A stretch of DNA of 64,000 nt from the NCBI GenBank assembly GCA_944470555.2, contig OX104130.1, positions 45,045,491 through 45,109,490 on the forward strand. Reading direction: 5' to 3'. The notes under the pieces are model-generated. The model had not been told where the DNA came from. It searched no databases and was given only the letters and a program-made list of their open reading frames with translations. A program made the translations under genes and the position numbers. This document shows, in pieces, positions 35,600 to 46,310 of the stretch. This stretch comes from Heterobilharzia americana. Taxonomy: Eukaryota; Platyhelminthes; Trematoda; Strigeidida; Schistosomatidae. Numbering within the stretch: the stretch's first letter is position 1; each line of letters opens with the position of its first letter.

Positions 35600-35965
35600 A
35601 CTATGAAACTTCGATGGAGATAACATCCTCTGAGAGACTGCAGTCCGAGTCACTCAGAACAGTAGTCAGAGACTTTATCACTGAGCTGCTGCAGTGGTGA
35701 CTCAGATCCTATCTAATTGGTTAGCCGGGAGCAACGAATTTCCAGTTACCACTCAGTGTATCTAGCACAGTCTTAAAGTCACCAGTTATAGTCTGAATAG
35801 CTCGATGGTATTGTTTATGACTGCAGTATTTGGTGACCTGGATTGGAATTTCAGAGGAAGCGTTGATTATTTTAAGGTGGCAGAGAAACTTTGCTAACAA
35901 GTGTCAACAAGATTAAATCCAGGCCAAGAGCTCCCTGCAGTCTGAATAACGATTATACTGTAATG
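35600..35965. repeat. Repeat E composite, copy E3 (head-to-head tRNA-derived units)
   Basis: The plus-oriented unit is clear: an A-box-like 'gaatagctcgatggt' at 35796-35810 and a tail 'taaatccaggccaagagctc' at 35914-35933, matching 3825-3845. A minus-oriented head may lie at 35640-35690, where 'cactgagct' is the reverse complement of the A-box region. A central segment with 'ccagttaccactcagtgtat' lies between. It is strongly diverged. Confidence 0.45.
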
Positions 35966-37050
35966 ATATTTAAGTGCTCATCACTTTCTGCATATTTTGC
36001 GATTGTCTTCTAAAGAGAAATCTATTTATTATGATGCATGGAGAACATTTAGTTGACTATAATTTGATTTCGTCTCAGCAGCAGCTTACTATTCAAAAAT
36101 ATCTGTTCAAAAAGATTTCAGAACTAAAATACAATTTTATATTGACCAACGGATAGTGGACACTGTGAGTGTCTGCATCCCAATGAAGAATGACTTTCTC
36201 CATGAAGTTTGAACAATGGTAAAATAACTGGGGGTTATGATACTTCAGCTCACTGTGTTAACTGATATATGAATAAAGCAAGATGAATAATGCATAATAA
36301 TTTATTTTCAGTTTTATGAGTACCAAGGTTTTCAAGAGTATACCAGTGAAATAAAAAACAAATGATTTGGACAAGAAAAATCGCAAAAAGAAATGTGATA
36401 AATGTGCATGGATGAACGAAAAGCAAGATGCTGATTGATTTCACAATTGTGTGACTGTGTTGTTTGTAAACGGTTGAGCCAAATCATATAGTGCAGAATA
36501 TTTTTTAGGAATTGATTTCAAGACAAAATGTACTGAAAGTCTCCGAATAATACAAATGTTTTATACGGTTCAATTTTATACAACTTCATTTCAGCTGATA
36601 GTTGTTTGTACAGAAAATAAACTACGATGTCATTTGATGTGAAATTTGAAAATTCTTGTGATCACTAGGGCTTGAATTTTCTGGAAAGTTACTGGCTATG
36701 AAAATTCAACTGGTATTCAATCGAATAAGTCATCAAACATGTTTGGTAGTACAGATTCTTTGTGAAATCAAGCACAACAACCAATGAAAAATTACAGGAA
36801 ATGAAAGTAGGACGAAATATCTGTCATACGCTTAGGTAGATTCCTGTATGTTTGTCAGTTTCTGCAAGGTTATTTAAACATAAGAACAGTAACGAACGTC
36901 ATTCGACGAAAAGACTGCATATCAATGAGCAAGAAGAATACAGAAATTCCTATATACATGTCATAAAAACATTTTCTTTTTAACTGAGAAATTTTGTCAG
37001 TTCAATGAAGAATATTGCCGTCTGCGAAATACGTGAATAAAATAAAACCC
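35966..37050. other. No gene seen
   Basis: AT-rich sequence with two short featureless frames (35974-36156 plus, 36250-36444 minus). Confidence 0.45.
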
Positions 37051-37062
37051 TTGTGTTTATCT
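37051..37062 (+). repeat. Target-site duplication of A4, 5' copy
   Basis: 'ttgtgtttatct', repeated exactly at 40200-40211 immediately after the element's 3' tail. Confidence 0.85.
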
Positions 37063-40000
37063 ATCATCACCTGGTTAACTGGTTCAATATTTACTAGCTA
37101 GTTCTAAGCCCTGATAAAGAGGGAAGATTGGGGATAGGGATAGCAACCCTACCCCGGAAAACCAATCTAATCGCTAAAAAACTTCAAAGCACAAAGTAAT
37201 ATTAAAAATAAAAATAAACTAATTCCTCGCTGGAATTGAGGAGACGAAATGACGCTGGTTGGTGAAAGCCTTCAGGGAGCCAATTGACCAATGTGTCTCC
37301 TCTCCCTCAACGAAAGCTGAAGTAAGGATGGGGACGTAAAATGTCTGCACAAAGTTTGAAGCTACTAAGGCTACCTAGATTGCCTGTGGGATCATGGCAA
37401 CAAAATGCAACTCAAAAGGGAGGAAAGTCACAATCATTCAATGCTACACTACGCTATCCACCTGCAAATAATGCGGATCAAGAGAAGAAGCAAGAATCCT
37501 ACGGACGGCTGCAATGGGTACTTGACAGGACCCTAACCCAGATGATGACATGACATGAATGCACAACTGGGAGCAGACAACACAGAAAGAGAAGTGATCA
37601 TGGGTTGAGAAGCACTTGACGAAGTGAATGAGAATGAACAACTGTTTGCAAATTTCTGCGCATTTAATGGCTTGATGATTGGAGGAAGTGTGTACAAACA
37701 CAATGATATCCACAAAGCGCTATAAATTTGATTTCACCAAATGGACGCACTAAAAACCGGATCAACCTCATTTCAGTGCGACACAAGATCGGTTAAAGAA
37801 GGGGAACAGATGTAGGTCATGACCACTCTACCTAGTGCAGGAAACCTATCTACAAAATCAAGTTGAAAGCCTTCACATAAGTTGGTGTTGGACCACAGTT
37901 CAGGTTCAACATCCAGAACTGGAACTATGCGACGAAACCACAAAGGACACCATCACATCAGTCATCAGGACAAAATGCGAGACAATAAGCAACATCCGTG
38001 AAGAAACCTACGTGGATGAGCACTGGAAATCTTTGAAAGAGATAAGGAAGGAAACCTGTACAACTGTGTTATGGATGAAGAAGAAGGGGCAAGACAAGGA
38101 ATGTATTTGCACGGACACATGGAAGCTGATAGAGGATGGAGAGAAAGATGGTGAAGCAGACGATGAAACAGAACATTGCATTGCAGTGTAGGGATGAACA
38201 GAGAGAAGAGGAACTGAGTACAACGTATAAAACACTGGACAGAGAAGTAAAGGAGAGTGCGCGGAAAGACAAAAGGCACTTCTACGACACACTTGCAACT
38301 GAAGCAGAACAGGCTGCAGGTAGGAGAGACCTGAAAACACTATATCAAATAACCGTGTTACTACGTGATGAGAGGTAAACGCAGGTGAAACCATTGAAAG
38401 ATAGTGATGGAAACTTAGTTAGGAAAGAGGAGAAGCAAAGAAAACATTGGGCCGACCACTTCAGAAAACTCCGGAATCGACCGTCACCACTACCTGTAAC
38501 CCGTCCAGAAATACCACCAGCAGCGCAGCTGCAGAACTACCAGTGAACATATACTTTCCGACAAAAGCAGAAGTAAAGTCCTGAAATGCACGAGGTTGCT
38601 TTAATCCGGGAAAGCAGTATGACCAGATGGAACTCCTTCAAAAGCACTGAAAACAGATTCAGAGACAACAGCGAACATGCTCACACTACTACTGCAGAAG
38701 GTTTGGAAGGAAGAGAGAGAAGGCATTTTTGATTGGAAGAAGGGCTACCTTGTCAAACTCCCAAAGAAGGCCTTTGCAAAAACTGGCGCTGAATTGTGCA
38801 GCTGTCCGCCCCAGGCAAAATATTAAGCCGCATTATCCTGGAGAGACTAAAAAGATGTTCTGGAGTCAAAATTACGACCGGAACAGGCTGGCTGGCTGGC
38901 TTCAGGAAGAACAAATCATGTGCGGACCAAATTGCAACGCTACGCTGCAAATCATCATACAATAGAATATAGAATGGCAGTCAACTCTCCACCTCAGCTT
39001 AATCAACTTTGGAAAGGCCTTCGATAGTGTCGACCGAGAAAATACTTCAACACTACAGGGTGCCACAAACCCTTACCAACCTCATTCAACAGCCTTATGC
39101 CGTATGATGTTACATACCAATTGATTCAAAATGCAAAGATGAGTGATGCCTTTGAAGTGAAGAGAGGAGTAAGAGAGAGATGTCGTCTATTATTATCGAG
39201 GATCTTCCTTACTGCGATCGACTGGACTTGTCTGGATCATGCAACAAACTGTGAGGTACGAGACGATGGGCATATGCTGTTTGACCGATGGAAAGACCAT
39301 TGAAGATTTGGACTTTGCCAGCGATGATGACTTATGTCGAATGTCTTGTCGCACAAAGTCGAACATCTACAGGCAAAAACTAACAGGTCGATGGAAGAGG
39401 TAGGGCAGCGAAGACGGGAATTCAAGTGAATGTGAAGAAGGCAGAGGTTATGAAGATACCCAACCAACGATAACGACAACAAAAACAACAAGCATCAATC
39501 ACCATTGAAGGGAGCATCCTGAAGAAATAAGTCTACTTCACCTACCTACCTGTACTGGCAGCATCGTTTCAACTATAGGCAGCGGCACAGATGTTGATTT
39601 CAAAGCCAGGGTCGGAAAAGCAGGATAGGGCTTTCTTGATTTGAAACCAGTGTGGACATCTACTGCACTAAACTAAGCATTAAAAACAAGATCCAAATTT
39701 TAAACACCAATGTCAATTAAGCCAGTGCTTCTGTATGATGGTTGAGAGACTTGGCACGTCACGAAAAGCATTTCCAATAAACTATAGGCATTCATCTACG
39801 GCTGACGCTCGATACTGAAGACCAGATGGTCAGAATAGTAGAAATAAGCAACAAGGAACTCTGGCTGGCTAGCTGCCAACGAACCAATGAAACCAGAACT
39901 TGTCACCCAACAAATATGCTGAAGAAAGTGGAGATGGATTGGGCATACACTGAGAAGACCGATTGGGGATTTTATGCACCAGCTCTGACCGTCGAGTGGA

Positions 40001-40199
40001 AGCTAAGTGGTAAACGACGAGTTGGGCATCCGAGGCGAGGATGACATGGTGGACGTCGTGTGAAGAAATGTAAGCTTATGGGCAGTCGTGGAGCCAGGTT
40101 GAAAAGACTGCAGAGCAGTGGAGAGTGAAATGGCGACGTGTTACTGAAGTCTTATGTTCCACTAGGAAACCAAAGGACAAATAATAATAATAATATAAT
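37063..40199 (+). mobile_element. Family A retrotransposon, near full-length decayed copy A4
   Basis: This is the only family A copy here with both ends and a target-site duplication. Order: 5' untranslated region (37063-37320, including 'aagagggaagattggggata', shared with copy A5), AP-endonuclease domain, linker, reverse transcriptase, C-terminal tail, and a TAA-rich 3' tail (40178-40199) containing an odd 'atataa' unit. At about 3.14 kb it is close to the length of RTE elements but has an internal deletion in the endonuclease. The 3' 470 bp are almost identical to copy A7 (43065-43541, inverted), in contrast to the rest. Confidence 0.88.
37328..40165 (+). pseudogene. Endonuclease-reverse transcriptase remnant of A4
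   Basis: Endonuclease: MGT-stop-NVCTKFE (37328-37360) corresponds to the usual GTWNVRT start, with Trp changed to TAA. A block that should carry the catalytic ETRW motif is missing before VTIIQCY (about 37425-37450). Later NENEQLFANFCAFNG and IGGSVYKHNDIHK (about 37625-37715) match the second half of the domain. Linker and RT: motif A appears as NFGKAFDSVDRE (39005-39041), partly deleted; motif C reads FASDDD (39314-39331). The tail reads KTDWG, VEWKLSGKRRVGHPRRG and TGA at about 40042, with the final conserved tail in another frame. There are many stops and frameshifts; it is non-functional. Confidence 0.75.
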
Positions 40200-40211
40200 T
40201 TGTGTTTATCT
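40200..40211 (+). repeat. Target-site duplication of A4, 3' copy
   Basis: Exact repeat of 37051-37062. Confidence 0.85.
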
Positions 40212-42814
40212 AAGCAATTAACAAGAAAATGGATAGGTCAGTGACACACAAAACAAGTTATCTCTATGGAGGTCATCGAAAAATACTGCAAGATTTTTGG
40301 ATGGAAAAAGCGTAGCAAGGTTCCATGCTTTTAGCAAAGCGAAATTTTGCAAGTTTGAAAGAAGTTTACATGAACTTTGAAGGTGATTTTTCTCCGATGC
40401 TGAACGTTAAACGTTGATTTCAGATTTATTATCTAAATCTGGTAGCGAATTGACAGCATAGCCATTAAATCACTTTAGATCTAGGAAAAAGTAAGGTAAT
40501 TCCATTAATCAACCGACTTCATGTTAACTAAAGAAATATGGTCATCACTGATTATCTAAGTCGGTAAGTAGACCCTTTTCTTTTTAAATCTTCAAATCAT
40601 CCTCTGATATCAATGGCTTAATAATAAATGTGTGACTGTAATTTTGATGCATTGTGTACTTATAATATTAGCTGCACCTGCAGAAATGAATTCATTCGTA
40701 CTTTGCTTTCAAATGCGCTTGCAAACACCATCCTGCTTGGCTATCAAAAACTGAGCAAAAGTCTGCCTTAAAGTTCAACGTTGAAAATCTTGAGAATTCA
40801 GGTCATCAAGGCTCTACCGGATACATCATTCATAGCCACCCACAGAGACAAATTGAATCATTTAGAGATAGTGATGACGAAGTATATATCGGAGCAATAT
40901 TGTTGGTAATCCATTGCTGAAAAACAGTTATCTCTTCAGAGAAAGTATATCAAGCGATTTTTTCCATATGAGAGTAAATCTTTTACACATCTTTTTAAAT
41001 TTTTCACAGGTTGATCTCATCAGGTAGTCACTTTTATTTTATTGAAATATTTCAGTTGTTAAATTCCTGAGACTGGTCAAATTGTTCTTATATTGATTTT
41101 CTTTTTCCATCTTTCTCGACTGATTAGAAATATTTCGTCAACTTTGGTTCTTTGTGAAAAACCATTTAGTAATCTGCTTTTCAAATTTCAAACAAGAGTG
41201 TTTAGTTACTGAGGTCGGCTCACTGTAAAGGTAGTTATCTTCACTTCTATTGTCTTTTTCTTTTTTCGATAAACTTAATATTCTGACTTAACTCAGTAGT
41301 TTTTAGGTGTTTTCCATTAAAGTTAAAAACAGTAACTAGTTCGTGTTGCATTTAAAAGTACTTTTCTAAGAATTGAAATCATTAACCACATTGGCAATAG
41401 AACGAAAGTGGGTATTTTAGCTTAACCATAGTCTAGCATTAGCCTAAACAGAAAAAAGTCGTTTGTGCGCACTCAAAAGTCACTAAAACAATGCCTTTCT
41501 AAAAATAGTAGCGATGCATGCAGAATTTACAGAAGTAGAATTGGTGGAACATTGGAATTCACCCTAGTGACTGGACATCAATTTGCTCACCGAAGAGCCG
41601 TGACAGTTGTCTACTTGATTTCCTGTATGCTTATGCGTGCGTGCTGTCAAGACTAGTTCGAAACAGCTATCTTGTACTCCCATATTCTCACTGGTTTTCA
41701 AACTGACATCAGCCGATAAGAAAACTTCATCGAAACAAATGGTTTCATCAGTTGCTTTGTTTCTTCTGGTAAAATCAGTGTTCATCAAATAGTCAGTAGC
41801 CAGATTATTCATGAATGTCAAGAAAACTATAATAACTTTGACAAGAGGTATATTTTATTTGAAATACCTGAATTTAGCATAAGATAGTCATACTTTAGGA
41901 ATTTCTGGGACGTAAAGCGATAGATTTCAACAAATGCGAAATACAGAAATAAAAACTCAATGACTCCAAAATTTTGTAGGTTACTTCAATGAAGATGGGT
42001 ATTTTCTCGGTTATAATTAGCAGTGAGAAAGTTTCAGTCTACACAAGTAATTGGATCAACTGGAGATTTTTATCATTTTGAAATATAGAATTCTCTTTTT
42101 CACTTCTGTTTGTCTGAAATATAATAGAATGCATCACGCAATTTCAAGATACGCTTAAAAATATCATCATTTTTAAAATATTTCTCGCATTATGCAAGTA
42201 ATAATACTGAAGTATTCATTTTTAAAATGTGTTTATACACTCCGGTCATTTTTAACCTTGTTAGGTTCCCAAAAAATCTTAAGCTCTTCGGATAAATCGT
42301 TCATTTTGCTACAAAGCGAAAGCAACAAGATGTGAAGAATGCGCCAGAGTAATCCACTATGTTGGTTGTTTATTCTTTACTAACAAACTGAATTTAAACT
42401 GAACACTGAAAATAATAAGTAAAACAATTAGCTTCTTCTACAAAGTTTTGAAAATTGAAATATATCAGAAACGTGCATAATTATTTAAAGAGTTCAAAAT
42501 GCGACCAAAGGTTAGTCATCCTTTCTGTAAAAATCAATTCGAAAGTTCATGAAGTGAATGATTTAGGAAACAAAAAGCTTAGTTCTTGATTTTCATTTGG
42601 TTTCTAAAGCTCATTTTACACCCACCCAGCAAGTTTCAAGGTATTTCACCTGCTATAATAGAATATTTATTAACCATCTACTAAAAACAAAGTGAAGATT
42701 TCGTATTCCTGAGGCTTTTCTAGCTGCTTTCAATTCAGAATCCTTAGTTTTTCCTCTATTACATAACACTACGCACATAGATCTTGATGATATTTTGTGC
42801 CTTTTGTCTTAGTT
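40212..42814. other. No gene seen
   Basis: AT-rich sequence. The overlapping frames at 41465-41656 (plus) and 41564-41821 (minus) show no motif. Confidence 0.45.
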
Positions 42815-42955
42815 GCATTGTGTTCTCTGAGCTTCAGTGAAGTTAGTGTTAATGATGTCGTCTAGCAAGGCGATGAAAGCTTCACGATTAAACAACCCAG
42901 CTCAGAGAACACAATGCAACCAAGACCATCCACCTGAGCTACAAATAATCTCCAT
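42815..42955. repeat. Ribozyme-bearing palindrome P2, partly deleted
   Basis: 'gcattgtgttctctgagct' (42814-42832) is the reverse complement of 'agctcagagaacacaatgc' (42899-42917). The remainder of the left arm has been deleted, so only the plus-strand ribozyme core remains. The right flank 'catccacctgagctacaaa' matches P1 (25419-25437). Confidence 0.7.
42841..42890 (+). ncRNA. Hammerhead ribozyme core, degraded (P2)
   Basis: The core reads TTAATGA (42849-42855) instead of CTGATGA, with two substitutions. Stem II is TCGTCT around AGCA with AGGCGA (one mismatch). GAAA is intact at 42875-42878, followed by GCTTCACG, the expected minimal stem III and start of stem I. Complementary in its defects to the plus-strand core of P1, where GAAA is the altered part. 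Confidence 0.6.
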
Positions 42956-43056
42956 TACTTCAAAATCGTACGACTGTGCCTTTCGTCTTTAAGATTTTTC
43001 CAAATTAAATATTTAGTTTTCGTCACGGAATTTCCCGAACACCCACTGATAACAAC

Positions 43057-43064
43057 ATTTAAGT
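43057..43064. repeat. Candidate target-site duplication of A7, left copy
   Basis: 'atttaagt', repeated at 43578-43585. Eight bases in AT-rich DNA could match by chance, but both copies sit exactly at the element edges. Confidence 0.6.
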
Positions 43065-43577
43065 TATATTATTATTATTGTTTGTCCCTTGGTTTCCTAG
43101 TGGAACATAAGACTTCAGTAACACGTCGCCATTTCACTCTCCACTGCTCTGCAGTCTTTTCAACCTGGCTCCACGACTGCCCATAAGCTTACATTTCTTC
43201 ACACGACGTCCACCATGTCATCCTCGCCTCGGATGCCCAACTCGTCGTTTACCACTTAGCTTCCACTCGACGGTCAGAGCTGGTGCATGAAATCCCCAAT
43301 CGGTCTTCTCAGTGTATGCCCAATCCATCTCCACTTTCTTCAGCATATTTGTTGGGTGACAAGTTCTGGTTTCATTGGTTCGTTGGCAGCTAGCCAGCCA
43401 GAGTTCCTTGTTGCTTATTTCTACTATTCTGACCATCTGGTCTTCAGTATCGAGCGTCAGCCGTAGATGAATGCCTATAGTTTATTGGAAATGCTTTTCG
43501 TGACGTGCCAAGTCTCTCAACCATCATATAGAAGCACTGGCTTGACATTAGTATTAGTGTTGAAAATCCGTGTCATT
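43065..43577 (-). mobile_element. Family A retrotransposon, 5'-truncated copy A7
   Basis: It carries the last 513 bp of the element, with a TAA tail including the same odd 'atataa' unit as A4. Over 43065-43541 it differs from A4 (39721-40199) at about four positions. Between 43542 and 43573 it instead follows the family consensus ('cggattttcaacact' on minus), while A4 is rearranged there. The flanking 8-bp repeats suggest it arrived by its own retrotransposition. Confidence 0.85.
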
Positions 43578-43585
43578 ATTTAAGT
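43578..43585. repeat. Candidate target-site duplication of A7, right copy
   Basis: Same 8 bases as 43057-43064. Confidence 0.6.
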
Positions 43586-43821
43586 GGACAACCATAATCA
43601 GTATTAACGTCATATTTAGGTTAGCCTATTAGTATTCATCAATTTTGGCATATAAGCACCTATCATCAGTCTTGTCGCTTCCCGTTACTTTCTGAAGTCA
43701 GGGGTCACACACTAATATTTGCAGAACACAACTGAATCATATGTTTGAGGGCTGGATTGACAAATACCATTAAACTGATGGGAAGTGATCTTCCTAAATG
43801 GTGTGGGAATAACCATAGTTA

Positions 43822-44301
43822 ATGGAAAGATATATACATACCATTTTACTTTGTACATACTTTAGCCTGACAGCGAACCTAAAACGAATGAACTCCATCT
43901 TCTGGTTGTTGTTCATCAGCCCATACCTATGTAATTTTTGCACACTATTTCATCATTTTGTTGGAATTTATGAAGCAAAAATGTCAGTTGAGACATACGA
44001 AATCCTGTACGTTTTATTATTCGAAAATCAATTTCACCTCCACTTTCAAAGAAAAGTATTGAAATTAAGGATGAGATTTTATGTACGAGTACACCTTTTA
44101 AGAGCATGCTTGTCAGACAGGATCATTCGAATTTTGGCTGTGTGCTGCAGCTGCTTCCTCAGTCGTTTAAACTATGAAGCATTGTTCAAGAAGATTAGTA
44201 AAATTTCATCACTGTCATGCCAATGCGTAGTATATATCTGCACACTGACGTTATCGCTTCCTATACGTCTCCTTGTTGTCAAGAAATTTGGGCTGAATTA
44301 G
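43822..44301 (+). other. Open frame of 159 codons, coding status unknown
   Basis: This is the longest open frame in the window outside recognised retrotransposons. It starts at ATG 43822 and ends at TAG 44299-44301. The protein would be hydrophobic and Leu, Ile and Cys rich, with possible membrane segments near residues 25-45, 105-115 and 135-150, and a basic Arg/Lys patch around residues 75-95. I recognise no domain. A frame of this length is uncommon by chance in AT-rich DNA, but the window contains thousands of chances, splice signals cannot be judged, and there is no upstream promoter evidence. It could be chance, an exon, or a remnant of an unrecognised repeat. Confidence 0.2.
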
Positions 44302-46310
44302 GGAGCAGAGTTGTGAAGTGATTATAGTTTCCAGTTTCTAATGAGTTCCAGCTAATACTGAGTGGATTTATTTATATTTGCATCAGAAGTTGGATATACG
44401 CCATAGATAAAAACAAATGTGTCCATGTAGACATCAGAGAGTTAGACACAGTAAGTCAATATGTGTAAATAAAATCTTTCTATAGGAAACCTAATTTTCA
44501 AATATGCTTCGCTATATACGAGCATATACTGCATTTGCACTGAATTTCTATTCAAAAAAAATTAAAAAGGAATGTATTTTATTCATTCTTCATATTTTTC
44601 GTATTCTGTAAGTTAAAACTTTCTCTACCAGTTTTGATAGTGACAACCGATATGAGTAAGCTGTGGATTTCGACAGCCAGCTGGTACAATCTTCGCTCCA
44701 ATGTCGGTGGACTATCTTTAAAAAGTTTCTTATTGGAACTCACAAGCTTTTATTATAAACCATGAGGCATTTTGACAACCAAAGAAAATAAAATACTGAG
44801 ACGTGAAGTGGAATTTATACTTCTGCATGTAAGAATAAACTTAATTGTGAACAAAATTATATTAGAAACTTCTCAAAGAACAATTTTTAGGTGAAAAGGA
44901 AATCTTACACAGTTAACTGGCTTATCAGAAACGAGAGTTGTATGTCTGTCTACATTTGACGAAAAGGAATGATGGAACTGAGATGTGGTATGAAAATGCA
45001 AACTCTTGTAATAAGTCTTTCATAGGTATGCTTTTTAAGGAAAGGAAAGAAAAATAATCGCAATAATTTCTTCAGGACCTAAAGTTTTGGCATGGGAATA
45101 GGTGGAATACACAAAGAAAATATAAAGCATAAAGGTTAATTATTTCGGTTTTGAAAGAGTCAGTGTTATAGATAAATGGGGATCAAACCAAGCGGATGTT
45201 AGTTAGTATCAAGTAGAATAGTAATCAATCTAGTGTCACCTGTACAATGAAACCAACATGGACGGAACAATCATAATGTATGGAGACAAAAGCTAGACAT
45301 ATCCATAAGGGGTGTGTACTTGGTTTACCAACGATCAAATGATTATTTTGTTTCAGTGAGTTATATTCACGTAGGCTGAAAAATTCGGTGAATAAAATAA
45401 CCAAACAACATATGTCAGGCCCTAAGTTAGGGTAAAGAATTATCAGTGGTGATGGTAGTGACAAATAATGGGCTGTGTAGGATCGACATCATGATCGTTA
45501 AAACCAGACTGAATGAACACCAAAGATTACCTAAAGGTCAGCCTACAGAAGGACAAAAACACGAAAATTTGGAAAAGGATCATGGATGGTATCTCATGCA
45601 TGGGATGGAAAACAAAATCGATTAGAAAGACACTACCGTGCTAAAGTCCACCAAAAACAAATAGAGAGAAAGGTTTATAACATATCGTAAATACAGCAAA
45701 GGTGGATCAATACGACTGTCAACTATATGGAACAATGTGCTGAACGAGCAGACTAACGAATAATAAGTGAACATTGTACATATGTGACACCTTCTGGTAA
45801 ATGTATGAGTAAATATTGCTAAAATATCCCAATTGTTGATATGATCACGGTCAGTAGTTTTGCTAGAAATGTTATGAAAGCAAAAACTTATTACTGTAGG
45901 TGAACTTTGCATTAAAAATTTACTTGCAATACAATGATAGATTAGGTCATAAAAATAATAACGTATGAAAAATAATTATCAATGAAATGAGGAAGGTAAA
46001 GTAAAATGATAGGATAGGTGGCTAGAACGTTCAATTTATGGTAGAGACGTTTCAACAGAACCTAGAGCGCCTCTGGTGAACCAGCGTAGACAAACTGGAT
46101 GAATATTTTTCCTTTCGAACACACATCAGTTGTTTTGCGTTGATTTCTACAGCTTTGACGTAGTCCTGCCCATTTAGGCAGATCGTGCAGAACACGAGGT
46201 GTTGCAGGGAAACATGAGTATGCCTTCATACGGAGATGAGTAAATCAAAGGTTCTCAAACTATCTTACTGTATAACGATTGCGATATTAGTAGAGATGAT
46301 AACAACGCTT
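44302..46310. other. No gene seen
   Basis: AT-rich sequence. The minus frames at 45225-45464 and 45622-45912 show no motif. Confidence 0.45.

Noticed and set aside
37965..38394. Leu/Ser-rich minus-strand frames that look like signal peptides or membrane proteins
   Set aside because: Antisense to the linker region of family A copy A4; composition follows from the Lys/Glu/Thr-rich sense strand.
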